From: Hoeflea prorocentri
GTDB lineage: Bacteria > Pseudomonadota > Alphaproteobacteria > Rhizobiales > Rhizobiaceae
Length of the DNA: 64,000 nucleotides
Assembly: GCF_027944115.1 (NCBI RefSeq)
Contig: NZ_JAPJZI010000001.1
Coordinates: 2,356,001-2,420,000, forward strand
Reading direction: 5' to 3'
Positions within the stretch are counted from its first letter, which is position 1, and each line of letters opens with the position of its first letter. Position numbers and translations under genes: made by a program. Under the pieces are notes generated by a model. The model made no database searches and was not told the DNA's origin. It saw only the letters and a list, made by a program, of their open reading frames with translations. Shown here one piece after another: positions 17,763 through 26,268 of the stretch.

Positions 17763-20198
17763 TTAAGCCCTCAGGCGATCGTTGTTCGGATCGTAGATCA
17801 CCTCCGGAACAACCGTCGCCTTGCGCATATCGCCAAAGACATCGACCAGCAGTTCCGATCCTTCCTCGGTATGTTCGGATGCGACATAACCGAAGGCGAT
17901 CGACTTTCCTGTCCTGTGGCCGAAGCCGCCCGATGTGATGAGACCAACCTTTTTGTCGCCGACGAAGATCGGGCTGCCATAGGCAGCTTCCGTACGGTCA
18001 GCCGTGTCCAGCTCCATGACAACAAAACGTTCCGCAACGCCTTCCTCGCTCTGTTTGAGCAGCGCCTCGCGGCCGATGAAATCCGGCTTGTTCAGGCGCA
18101 CGAAGCGGTCGACACCCGATGTCAACGGCGTGTATTCGGACGACAGGTCCTGTTTCCAGGCCCGGTAACCTTTTTCAAGGCGCATGGAATCCATCGCATA
18201 CATGCCAAACTGGCCAGCCCCGTGCGGCTCGCCTGCGGCCAGCAGCTGGGCGTAAACCGCCGGCATTGTCTCGAAAGGCATGTGCAGTTCGTAACCGAGT
18301 TCACCGACGAAGTTCACACGCAGAACCATGCCCCGGGCCGTTCCGATGGTGATGGGCATGGCGCAGAGCCATTTCAGCCCGTCATTGGAGACATCCTCAT
18401 CCGCGATTTCAGCCAGGATCTCCCGCGATTTCGGACCGGCAAGCACGATCGTGCCGTATCTGGTCGTGATGTCCTCCAGCCGCACGGAGCCGTCATCCGG
18501 CATGTGCTGCCTCAGCCAGTCGCGGTCGTGCCAGTATCCGGCTGCAGGGCCAATCAGCCAGAAACGATTGTCATCAAGCCGGGTAACGGTGAGTTCGGTG
18601 ACAACCCGGCCGCTCGGCGCGCACAGATAGGCGAGCGATACACGCCCCTGACGCGGCAGAGCGCCGCTGATCATTCCGTCCAGCCAATCCGAAGCGCCCT
18701 CGCCCGAAAGCTCGAAGCGTGTGAAGCCGGTCAGATCGAGTATGCCGGCCCGCTCGACAACGGTTTTGACTTCCTCTGCGACCGCGTCGTCGAAATGCGG
18801 TTTGCCGAAGGTCAGGTCCGGCTCTGGCCGGTCGCCTTCCCTGGCAAACCAAATGGGGCGTTCCCAGCCGCCAAAATCGCCGAACTGGGCGCCGCGCTCT
18901 GCAAGCGTATCGTAAAGCGGTGACGTCTTTGCCGGACGCCCCGCCGGCCAAGGCCGGTGCGGCAGATGCATCGCATATTCATTCTGATAGACCTCGATCG
19001 CCTTCACGGTCGCATATTTGCGGGTGGCATAGTCGGTAAACCGGCGCGGATCGACCATCCACAGGTCGAGTTCCGTCTCGCCTTCCGTGATGTGTTCGGC
19101 AATGACCTTGCCGGCGCCACCGGCCTGGCAGATGCCGAATGTGAAGACGCAGGCCTCGTAGAAATTCGTCAGGCCCGGTGCCGGCCCGATCAGCGGCAAT
19201 CCGTCCGGTGCATAAGGGATCGGTCCGTTGATCACCTTCTGGACACCGCCTTCCATCAGCATCGGCACCCGCTCGCAGGCGGCGTTGATGTACCATTCCA
19301 GCCGCTCCAGATCGTCCGGATAAAGCTGGAAGGCGAAATCTTCAGGTGTGCCTTCCGTCAGCCAATGGGGCGTCGCCTGCCATTCGTAGGGGCCGAGGAT
19401 AAAGCCCTTGCCTTCCTGGCGCAGATAGTAGCTGTCATCCGGGTCGCGCAGCATCGGGATTTTTTTGTCCATGGCTTCCAGTTGGCCAACGGCTTCGGTG
19501 ACCAGATACTGGTGCGACATGGTCACCATGGGGACATTGCGGCCCACCATCCGGCCAATCTCGTCGGCGTAATAGCCGGCGGCGTTGATGACGATCTCGG
19601 CGTTGATCGAGCCCTTGTCTGTCTCGACATCCCATGTGCTGTCCGGCCGCTGGCTGATGCCGGTCACCTTGGTGAAGCGGACGATTTTCGCTCCCAGATC
19701 GCGCGCGCCCTTGGCAAAGGCCTGGGTGAGCTGCGCCGGGTCAATATCGCCGTCTTCCGGATCCCACAATCCGCCCTGAAGGTCGTGGATCTCCATCCAG
19801 GGGAAGAACCGGTCCTTCATTTCCTCGGGCGACATGGTCTCCATCGTCATGCCGGCTGCGTTCGCCATGGCCGCCACGTGTTCGAACTCCTGGACACGCT
19901 CCTTGCTGTGGGCAAGCCGCACAGCCCCCGTCATATGACGGTTGATCGGGTAATCCACCTCTTCGCCAAGACGGTTGTAGAGGCGGTTGCCGTAATTCTG
20001 CAGCTTCATCAGGTTGAGATTGCCTGAAAAATTCGGCGTGTTGCCGGCGGCGTGCCATGTGGAACCGGATGTCAGTTCGTTCTTTTCGATAAGCACCGCG
20101 TCCGTTATTCCGGCAATCGCCAGATGATAAAGGCAGCTTGCGCCGACGGCGCCGCCGCCGATGATGACAATACGAGCATGGGAAGCGAGTTCAGCCAT
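17763..20198 (-). CDS. Dimethylglycine/sarcosine dehydrogenase-like FAD protein with GcvT domain (copy 2)
   Basis: The product is 811 residues with the same architecture as the protein at 5549. It has the FAD motif IVIIGGGAVGASCLYHL, GSTWHAAGN with the presumptive flavin-linked His49, the DAO domain to about 365, the linker, then GcvT and its C-terminal domain. The segment FAFGYVASEH near the C terminus is typical. The two copies are clearly divergent (for example GLIAQLRAT against GNTPNFSGN after the His), which suggests different substrates. GGGAGG lies 5 nt before ATG 20198. It is the second gene after an XRE-cupin regulator, 21 bp away, and is convergent with tauC. An N-methyl amine is the likely substrate class. 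Confidence 0.87.
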   Translation of the reverse strand: MAELASHARIVIIGGGAVGASCLYHLAIAGITDAVLIEKNELTSGSTWHAAGNTPNFSGNLNLMKLQNYGNRLYNRLGEEVDYPINRHMTGAVRLAHSKERVQEFEHVAAMANAAGMTMETMSPEEMKDRFFPWMEIHDLQGGLWDPEDGDIDPAQLTQAFAKGARDLGAKIVRFTKVTGISQRPDSTWDVETDKGSINAEIVINAAGYYADEIGRMVGRNVPMVTMSHQYLVTEAVGQLEAMDKKIPMLRDPDDSYYLRQEGKGFILGPYEWQATPHWLTEGTPEDFAFQLYPDDLERLEWYINAACERVPMLMEGGVQKVINGPIPYAPDGLPLIGPAPGLTNFYEACVFTFGICQAGGAGKVIAEHITEGETELDLWMVDPRRFTDYATRKYATVKAIEVYQNEYAMHLPHRPWPAGRPAKTSPLYDTLAERGAQFGDFGGWERPIWFAREGDRPEPDLTFGKPHFDDAVAEEVKTVVERAGILDLTGFTRFELSGEGASDWLDGMISGALPRQGRVSLAYLCAPSGRVVTELTVTRLDDNRFWLIGPAAGYWHDRDWLRQHMPDDGSVRLEDITTRYGTIVLAGPKSREILAEIADEDVSNDGLKWLCAMPITIGTARGMVLRVNFVGELGYELHMPFETMPAVYAQLLAAGEPHGAGQFGMYAMDSMRLEKGYRAWKQDLSSEYTPLTSGVDRFVRLNKPDFIGREALLKQSEEGVAERFVVMELDTADRTEAAYGSPIFVGDKKVGLITSGGFGHRTGKSIAFGYVASEHTEEGSELLVDVFGDMRKATVVPEVIYDPNNDRLRA

Positions 20199-20219
20199 GG
20201 TAACCTCCCTGGTTATGGT

Positions 20220-20819
20220 TCAATAGATCGGCGGAGAAACAACCCAGATGGCCACAGCCGGTTTGGTTGAGTTGTTTTCCCAGTAGAATTCTTCTTCCTG
20301 GAAGCGAAAGCAATCGCCCGCATGGACGGTAAAACTCCGCTTCCCGATATGCACATCCAATTGACCGGAGACCATATAGGCGGTCTCCTCCGTCATGCGC
20401 AGATGCGGCTTGGATGATCTGGCGCCTGGCGCAAAAACGCTGCGCATGACCTCGTAGGATCCGGACAGATCGGGCGACAGGAGTTCTTCCGAAAGCCCTT
20501 CGCCATCTTCACCGCTCATGCGCCTGAGACCGGCGCGGGTGATCAGCCCCCGCTCCTCCTCCGGGACATCGGAGAGGACCAGAAACCAGCTTACCGGAAC
20601 GTCAAAGAGTTTCGCGACCTGCCGCAGCTCCTCCGTCGACAGCACCGAAATGCCGCGCTCGACCTGACTGAGATATCCGACGGAGCGGCCAAGCCTTTCG
20701 GACATCTCCGCCAGCGTCATGCCCTTGGACTGACGCACGGCCCTCAGGTCACGCCCGATATCGGCCGAAAGATTACCGGATTTTTCCTGTTCCGCCTGGT
20801 CGGTGGCACCAGATGTCAT
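20220..20819 (-). CDS. XRE family regulator with C-terminal cupin domain
   Basis: The 199-residue protein has an N-terminal HTH at about residues 22-77 (LRAVRQSKGMTLAEMSERLG, then YLSQVERGIS). A linker leads to a cupin_2 domain at about 115-195 (SKPHLRMTEETAYMVSG, HAGDCFRFQE). Such regulators sense small molecules through the cupin and commonly control an adjacent amine or amino-acid catabolic gene. Here that is the DMGDH-like gene 21 bp downstream. I chose ATG 20819 over the GTG at 20849 because GGGAAAG precedes it. Confidence 0.88.
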   Translation of the reverse strand: MTSGATDQAEQEKSGNLSADIGRDLRAVRQSKGMTLAEMSERLGRSVGYLSQVERGISVLSTEELRQVAKLFDVPVSWFLVLSDVPEEERGLITRAGLRRMSGEDGEGLSEELLSPDLSGSYEVMRSVFAPGARSSKPHLRMTEETAYMVSGQLDVHIGKRSFTVHAGDCFRFQEEEFYWENNSTKPAVAIWVVSPPIY

Positions 20820-21281
20820 TGGCTTTCCCAAATCACGTGGAGCGCGCACGGCAACCAGCCCGAACGCATTCCTGAACTTCGTTCAAGCCAAATGAAAAAT
20901 CAACAGTTTTTTTCACGGGTATGGCCGATTGCCGCAACACTGTCGGGTCAGTCAAGAAAAGGCGCCGGTATGAGCGCGAGCCTTCCAGCGTGCCGATCCC
21001 AAGGGGTAGATACGCTACAAACCACGGGTCAAGCATCATTCGCGCTATCGATCTGATAAGTGAATTCTTGCCCATGCGGCAGTTGGACCGTGACCGGGCC
21101 GGATGAGTTCATCGAAGCCCATATCTATGTCGATGAGGATGGAATGACCCGCGACAAGGCAACAGGCAAATATGCCGGAACCGGGCAAAACGGCACCCAT
21201 TTCACCTACGTTGTTTATTGATTTGTATGAGTGCCGGCGCGACCCATAATCTTGATCTGCAAAAGCGGTTTACCCAACGGT
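20820..21281. other. 462-bp region between the XRE-cupin gene and the ferredoxin-reductase gene
   Basis: Only one short plausible reading frame (21060-21221, listed separately) is seen here. The part 20820-21059 probably holds the promoter of the XRE-cupin/DMGDH operon. I could not pick a clear operator. Confidence 0.5.
21060..21221 (+). pseudogene. Short orphan frame, possible remnant of a larger gene
   Basis: A 53-residue frame from GTG 21060 reads through PCGSWTVTGPDEFIEAHIY and GKYAGTGQNGTHFTYVVY to TGA. The composition is protein-like (ordered hydrophobic and charged pattern, few rare residues) and unlike the shadow frames around it. There is no SD at the GTG and the frame is closed by a TAA just upstream, so it may be the tail of a decayed gene. 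I do not recognise the family. Confidence 0.3.
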
Positions 21282-22454
21282 TTAACCCGCCTGCCCCGCC
21301 AGTTCACGCCTCGCCATCATGTGCGCTCTCGGCATGTTGACCGCATCCACGCAAATCAGGCGGTCATCCTTGTAGTAGCGGACAGCGAAGGAGTTTTGCG
21401 CCTCGTCGCCCTCGGTCTCCGTGCGGTCATAGCCTTGTGACAACCCGGCGATCTGCAGCTTGATTTCATACTGGTCCGACCAGAACCACGGGACGGGATC
21501 GTAAGGCTCCTTTGTTCCGAGCATTGCGTTTGCGGCGTGTTTGCCCTGGTCGATCGCGTTCTGGACGCTCTCCAGCCTTATATGCCGGTCATAGCGGGCG
21601 GAATAGAAACTGGCGCAATCGCCCGCGGCGTAGATGTGCGGATCGGACGTCAGGCAGTCGGTGTCGGTCTCGATGCCGTTGTTGATCTTCACGCCCGCAT
21701 CGGCCGCCAGATCGCAGACCGGTTCGGCGCCGACCGCCATCAACACCATATCGGTTTCAATGACCTGACCATCGCCAAGCCTCACCCGCTCGACGGACCC
21801 GTCGCCTTCAAGGGCCTCAAGGCGCGCATTGACGAGAATATTCACGCCATGGCCCGTGTGCAGATTGTGGAAATAGGCTGACATCTGCGGGCTGACGACA
21901 CGCTGCAGAACCCGCTCCATGCCCTCGACAACGGTTACCTCACTGCTGAAGGAGCGCAGCGCGGACGCCACTTCCAGGCCAATATAGCCGCCGCCGATGA
22001 TTGTGACGCGGCTGGTGGGCACGAGGGCCAAAGCCGCTGTGATCGCCTCGACATCGGCGATCGTGCGCATGTAAAAAACATTATCCAGTTCGAGACCAGG
22101 GACCGGTATCCTTCGTGATCTCGTACCGGTGGCAAGCAACAGCCTTGAATAAGCGATCGGTTCCGCGTCCGCGGGCGAAATTGTTCTTGCCGCCGGATCG
22201 ATGGATTGAATCGGACAGGACAGACGCGCATCGATATCGAACTTTTCGAAAAAATCCGACCCTTTCAGCATCAGCCCTTTGAGCGGCAATTCCCCCTTGA
22301 GGAACGCCTTGGACAGGGGTGGCCGCTGATAAGGCGCATGCGGCTCGTCGCCAATGAGCATGAGGCCGTCCTCATATCCCTTTTGGCGCAGAGTTTCAGC
22401 AGCCTTCAGTCCGCACTGCCCGGCTCCGATGATGATGATGGGATCAGTAGTCAT
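21282..22454 (-). CDS. FAD-dependent NAD(P)H:ferredoxin/rubredoxin-type reductase
   Basis: The 390-residue pyridine nucleotide-disulphide reductase fold has the FAD motif IIIIGAGQCGLKAAETL at residues 6-22, the YQRPPLSK segment and the NAD motif VTIIGGGYIGLEVASAL. The YAAGDCA FAD-binding block comes before a C-terminal reductase domain (VPWFWSDQYEIKLQIAG). This is the reductase that supplies electrons to Rieske oxygenases or P450s through a ferredoxin. No oxygenase or ferredoxin is adjacent, so its partner is elsewhere. It follows the small RAM-domain gene by 22 bp and should be co-transcribed with it. Confidence 0.86.
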   Translation of the reverse strand: MTTDPIIIIGAGQCGLKAAETLRQKGYEDGLMLIGDEPHAPYQRPPLSKAFLKGELPLKGLMLKGSDFFEKFDIDARLSCPIQSIDPAARTISPADAEPIAYSRLLLATGTRSRRIPVPGLELDNVFYMRTIADVEAITAALALVPTSRVTIIGGGYIGLEVASALRSFSSEVTVVEGMERVLQRVVSPQMSAYFHNLHTGHGVNILVNARLEALEGDGSVERVRLGDGQVIETDMVLMAVGAEPVCDLAADAGVKINNGIETDTDCLTSDPHIYAAGDCASFYSARYDRHIRLESVQNAIDQGKHAANAMLGTKEPYDPVPWFWSDQYEIKLQIAGLSQGYDRTETEGDEAQNSFAVRYYKDDRLICVDAVNMPRAHMMARRELAGQAG

Positions 22455-22476
22455 TCAGCAGGTCTTTCGAGATTGA

Positions 22477-22713
22477 TCAGAAGGCTGTAAAAGTCATCGT
22501 CGTCAGTGACCGCGCGATGCCCGGGATATTCAGAACATTGTCGTGAATGTATTTTCCAATGTCCTCGTCCTTCGGGACATAGATCTTCATCATCAGGTCG
22601 AACTCTCCGGAGGTTGAATAGAGTTCGGATACGATCTCGCGATCATAGATCTTGTCGGCAACGGCATAGGCCTTTCCCGGTTGGCATTGAAGTTGAACGA
22701 ACACACATGTCAT
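22477..22713 (-). CDS. Stand-alone Lrp/AsnC ligand-binding (RAM) domain protein
   Basis: Only 78 residues are coded from ATG 22713, which has GGGGA 4-5 nt upstream. The sequence MTCVFVQLQCQPGKAYAVAD, then YSTSGEFDLMMKIYVPKDED and a C-terminal LNIPGIARSLTTM, matches the alpha/beta sandwich effector domain of Lrp/AsnC. There is no DNA-binding domain. Such proteins oligomerise and bind amino acids, and may modulate full-length Lrp proteins. It precedes the reductase gene by 22 bp. The longer frame to 22905 is composition-poor and lacks an SD. Confidence 0.8.
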   Translation of the reverse strand: MTCVFVQLQCQPGKAYAVADKIYDREIVSELYSTSGEFDLMMKIYVPKDEDIGKYIHDNVLNIPGIARSLTTMTFTAF

Positions 22714-22965
22714 GGCATTCCCCGTCACGGTTCCGGCACCCCTGCAGGCGCGGATTGAAGGCTGTTGTCCGCCGGCGGGGATTTTGCCCGCCAGGCTGGT
22801 TTTGCTAAAGTCTATTGCACTCTTCATGGCCGCAGGCAACTGCGCATAAGCAAGCATGCACGCCAAGGGCGTGCATCTATGTCGCTGCCTCCCACACTTG
22901 CACAAAACAAGGCTTTCAGGTCACAGTGAATGGCTGCAAGAGAAGAAAGAAAAGGGCAGTACTCC

Positions 22966-23793
22966 ATGCTGATGCATCAGATTACCGATTGGGACGATGC
23001 CTATGCCAACGCCGCGCACATTCCGGGCGGTGCCGATTTTCCGGAAAAATGGACGAAACTGGCCGAAGCGTTCCGGTCACGGTTTCGCGGCTCGGATCAG
23101 GCGCAATTCGATGTCGAATACGCAAATGGCGATCGAAACCGGTACGATGTGTATCATCCGGCAGCAGCATCCAAAGGGCTGGTGATCTTCATTCACGGGG
23201 GTTTCTGGCGCGCCTTTGACAAATCCTCCTGGTCGCATCTTGCTGCCGGCGCCCTGGAACACGGCTACAGTGTTGCCATGCCATCCTACACGCTTTGCCC
23301 CGATATTCGCATCTCGGGCATTACCGAGGAGATAGCGGCGGCGGTGACGGAAATTTCAAGAATCGTTCCCGGCCCGATCCACCTGACGGGCCATTCCGCT
23401 GGCGGCCACCTGGCTACGCGTATGGTCTGCCGCAATACGCCGCTCGCCGCGGATGTCCTGGAGCGCATCAGGCGGGTGGTGTCGATCAGCGGCGTGCATG
23501 ATCTCAGACCCCTGATGCGGACCGAGATGAACAAGACGCTCAATATCGACCGTATGGAAGCGCTCACCGAAAGCCCGGCGCTGTTGGAGCCGGTTGGTGA
23601 CACAAGGCTGATTTGCTGGGTGGGCGGCGGCGAGCGGGCCGAGTTCCTGCGTCAAAATGCCTTGCTCGCTAGTGTCTGGAAGGGGCTTGGCGCGGCCACC
23701 GTCGCGATCGATGAGCCGGACCGGCATCACTTCAATGTCATTGACGGCCTTCAGGAGGCCGACCATCCTTTGACGTGTGCACTTTGCGCGTGA
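22966..23793 (+). CDS. Alpha/beta hydrolase, kynurenine formamidase (KynB/AFMID)-like
   Basis: About 275 residues form an alpha/beta hydrolase with the oxyanion motif IHGGFW, the nucleophile elbow GHSAGGHLAT, a later Asp and the catalytic His in EPDRHHFNVIDGL. HGGFW plus GHSAGGH is the pattern of arylformamidase-type esterases, which open N-formylkynurenine on the way to anthranilate. The aryl-CoA operon at 1-4107 gives a loose link. The start could be ATG 22930 or ATG 22966; I prefer 22966 since AAGGG is 9 nt upstream and the extra 12 residues are just the translated purine-rich region. The 3' end overlaps ccoS by 56 bp on the opposite strand. Confidence 0.78.
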   Translation: MLMHQITDWDDAYANAAHIPGGADFPEKWTKLAEAFRSRFRGSDQAQFDVEYANGDRNRYDVYHPAAASKGLVIFIHGGFWRAFDKSSWSHLAAGALEHGYSVAMPSYTLCPDIRISGITEEIAAAVTEISRIVPGPIHLTGHSAGGHLATRMVCRNTPLAADVLERIRRVVSISGVHDLRPLMRTEMNKTLNIDRMEALTESPALLEPVGDTRLICWVGGGERAEFLRQNALLASVWKGLGAATVAIDEPDRHHFNVIDGLQEADHPLTCALCA

Positions 23794-23953
23794 CGTCCTC
23801 ATCGGGAAGCGGCCCGTCGCTGTCGTCAAGGATACGGTGGGCGGCGCCGTCGAGATCGTCATATTGGCCTGATCGCAAGGACCACAGGAAGGCCACCAAC
23901 CCCATGGCGCCCAAAAACAGCGCCACAGGTATCAGATAGAGCAGATTGTTCAC
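23738..23953 (-). CDS. ccoS: cbb3-type cytochrome oxidase assembly protein CcoS
   Basis: This 71-residue protein has one N-terminal membrane helix (LLYLIPVALFLGAMGLVAFL) followed by the family motif FLWSLRSGQYDDLDG. It is needed for cofactor insertion into cbb3 oxidase. It overlaps the 3' end of ccoI by ATGA (23950-23953) and closes the fixGHIS operon. Its last 56 bp overlap a convergent hydrolase gene. The C-terminal tail after DDSDG is longer than in many homologues. Confidence 0.93.
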   Translation of the reverse strand: MNNLLYLIPVALFLGAMGLVAFLWSLRSGQYDDLDGAAHRILDDSDGPLPDEDVTRKVHTSKDGRPPEGRQ

Positions 23954-26268
23954 CTGCCCTGCTCCACGGTCGCCGGCTCAAGTCCGGCCGCACCTTGCCT
24001 CGCGACGGCGATGTCACGTTTGATTTTTTCGGCATCCGCCTTGGCGCCGGCGCGCAATCTCAGTGCGTTGGCGACCACAACCAGCGAGGACGACGACATG
24101 GCCAGCGCCGCAACGAGCGGCGAGGCATAACCGAGGATAGCGGACGGGATGGCGATCATATTGTAAATAACCGCAAGTCCGAGATTCTGCCGGATCAGCT
24201 GACCTGATTTTTTCGAGATCTCGATAGCCTTCGTCACCGCAGTCAGGCTTTCGTGCAGGAATACAAAATCAGCAGCGTTGCGGCCGACATCCGCCGCTGT
24301 GGCCGGCGCCATCGACACATGGGCGCTGACCAGCGCCGGGGCATCATTCAACCCATCGCCGACCATCAGGACCTTTTTGCCGTCATCGCTCAGCCGCGAG
24401 ACGTAGCGCGCTTTGTCTTTTGGCAGCGCGCCGGCCCTGAACTTGTCGATACCAAGCGCTTCTGCAAGCCGGCGAACCACTCCGGCCCGGTCCCCGGAAA
24501 TCATCTCAACCGGCCCGGTCGCTTTCAGAGCGGCCACCGTTGCGGCTGCATCGCTGCGCAAGCGGTCTTCAAACACGAAGGCTGCGAGGAAGCGCCCATC
24601 CGCACTCAGGACCGCCTGCCCCTTGTCGGAGTTGGTCTCTCCGCCACCCTGAACGTTTCCTGACAAGGCCCAATCGGCCCGTCCCAGCCGGTAAGTGACA
24701 CCGTCACGCCGTGCCTCGAGGCCGGCACCCGGCGTTTCCTTGATATCGTTGAACGCCTGATCGTCTTCAACCCGACCGGCGGAACGCGCAAGCGCCCGCG
24801 ACAATGGGTGGCGGGAATGCACCCCCATCTGGGCGGCAAGTTTCAGATGGGCCGGATCGATCTCATCGCCGTTCAGCAAGCGGGGCTGGCCGAGCGTCAA
24901 CGTTCCGGTCTTGTCGAAGACCACCATGTCGGCTTGGGCCATGCGCTCCATGGCGGAGCCTTCCTTGACCATGACGCCGTTTTCAAAAAGCCGTCCTGCG
25001 GCAACAACCTGCACAACGGGAACCGCCAGTGCCAACGCACATGGGCAGGTGATGATCAGTACGGCGATCGCCGTGTAGAGCGATTGCTGCCAATCGCCGG
25101 AAATGATCGTCCAGCCGATAAAAGTGAAGAGCGCAACAAGATGCACGATAGGCGCATAGAGCTCGGCGGCCCGGTCGGCGATACGCCGGTACCTGGCCTT
25201 TCCGCCCTCCGCCCTTTCCATCAGCTCCATCATTTCCGCAAGGAAGGACTGACTGGCCGGGGCCATTGCCTCGATCTGCAGCGCACCCGTCAGGTTGAGC
25301 GTACCTGCCCGCACGATATTGCCCTGTGAAACCGTTTGCGGCGCACTTTCCCCATTGACGAGAGAACAGTCCAGATCGCTGGTTCCCGAGACAACGCGCG
25401 CGTCGACCGGAATGCGGTCTCCTGCGGCAAGCAGGATCATGCTTCCAGCGGTGATATCGTCGACCGCAACAAATTCACGCGAGCCGTCGGCTTTGAGAGT
25501 CATCGCACCGCGCGGCGCCAGCTGCGCCAGGCCCTTGACCGCTGACCTTGCCCTTTCGCGCATGAGATGGTCGAGCGTGCGGCCAATCAACAGGAAGAAC
25601 AGAAGCGTAACGGACGCATCGAAATAGACATGGTCACCGGAGTTGGCCGTCTCGTAGAGGCTCATCGCGAAAGCCAAAATCACCGCGAGCGAAATGGGAA
25701 CGTCCATATTCAGCCGTTTGTGGCTCAGCGCATTATAGGCCGAATGGAAGAAAACGCGTCCTGAATAGGCGAGCGCCGGAGCGGCAATCAGCGCGGAAAT
25801 CCAATGGAACAGATCCCGTGTCGCAGCCTCGGCGCCTGACCAGACCGACACCGACAGCAGCATGATATTTGCCGCCGCAAAACCTGCGACTGCGAGCGAA
25901 CGCAACATCAGAGGGAGGGTTGAGTCCTCATTCTCGCTGGAAAAGTCGAAAAGGTGCGCCTCGTATCCAAGGCCATGAAGCGCCTCAACGATGACATCGG
26001 GTTTTTCGGCATTTTCGGACCAGACAACGCTGACCCGCTTTGTCGACATGTTGACGCGCGCGCTTTTCACGAAGTCCAATGTGCCAAGGCCGTTTTCTAT
26101 GGTTCTGATGCAGGCGCCGCAATGAATGCCGGGCACGCTCAGATCCGATTGCCGAAGCCCCTCGCCTACCGACCGGCTGGTCAGCCGCAACTCCTCGCTG
26201 GACGGCCCCGCATGCAGGGCTTTTTCCAGCTCAACCGCAGATTCCGTTCCAGGCGCGCAGCAGCTCAT
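23950..26268 (-). CDS. fixI: Copper-translocating P-type ATPase for cbb3 oxidase (CcoI/FixI)
   Basis: The 772-residue P1B ATPase has an N-terminal metal-binding domain with GIHCGAC (C50, C53), and an additional MSCC start. The membrane CPC motif is at 408-410, the phosphorylation site DKTGT at 452-456, the HP motif at 487-488 and GDGLND at 637-642. CcoI-type pumps supply copper for the binuclear centre of CcoN. Its ATG overlaps the fixH stop by one base (TGATG) and its stop overlaps ccoS. The order ccoNOQP-fixGHIS is canonical. Confidence 0.95.
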   Translation of the reverse strand: MSCCAPGTESAVELEKALHAGPSSEELRLTSRSVGEGLRQSDLSVPGIHCGACIRTIENGLGTLDFVKSARVNMSTKRVSVVWSENAEKPDVIVEALHGLGYEAHLFDFSSENEDSTLPLMLRSLAVAGFAAANIMLLSVSVWSGAEAATRDLFHWISALIAAPALAYSGRVFFHSAYNALSHKRLNMDVPISLAVILAFAMSLYETANSGDHVYFDASVTLLFFLLIGRTLDHLMRERARSAVKGLAQLAPRGAMTLKADGSREFVAVDDITAGSMILLAAGDRIPVDARVVSGTSDLDCSLVNGESAPQTVSQGNIVRAGTLNLTGALQIEAMAPASQSFLAEMMELMERAEGGKARYRRIADRAAELYAPIVHLVALFTFIGWTIISGDWQQSLYTAIAVLIITCPCALALAVPVVQVVAAGRLFENGVMVKEGSAMERMAQADMVVFDKTGTLTLGQPRLLNGDEIDPAHLKLAAQMGVHSRHPLSRALARSAGRVEDDQAFNDIKETPGAGLEARRDGVTYRLGRADWALSGNVQGGGETNSDKGQAVLSADGRFLAAFVFEDRLRSDAAATVAALKATGPVEMISGDRAGVVRRLAEALGIDKFRAGALPKDKARYVSRLSDDGKKVLMVGDGLNDAPALVSAHVSMAPATAADVGRNAADFVFLHESLTAVTKAIEISKKSGQLIRQNLGLAVIYNMIAIPSAILGYASPLVAALAMSSSSLVVVANALRLRAGAKADAEKIKRDIAVARQGAAGLEPATVEQGR

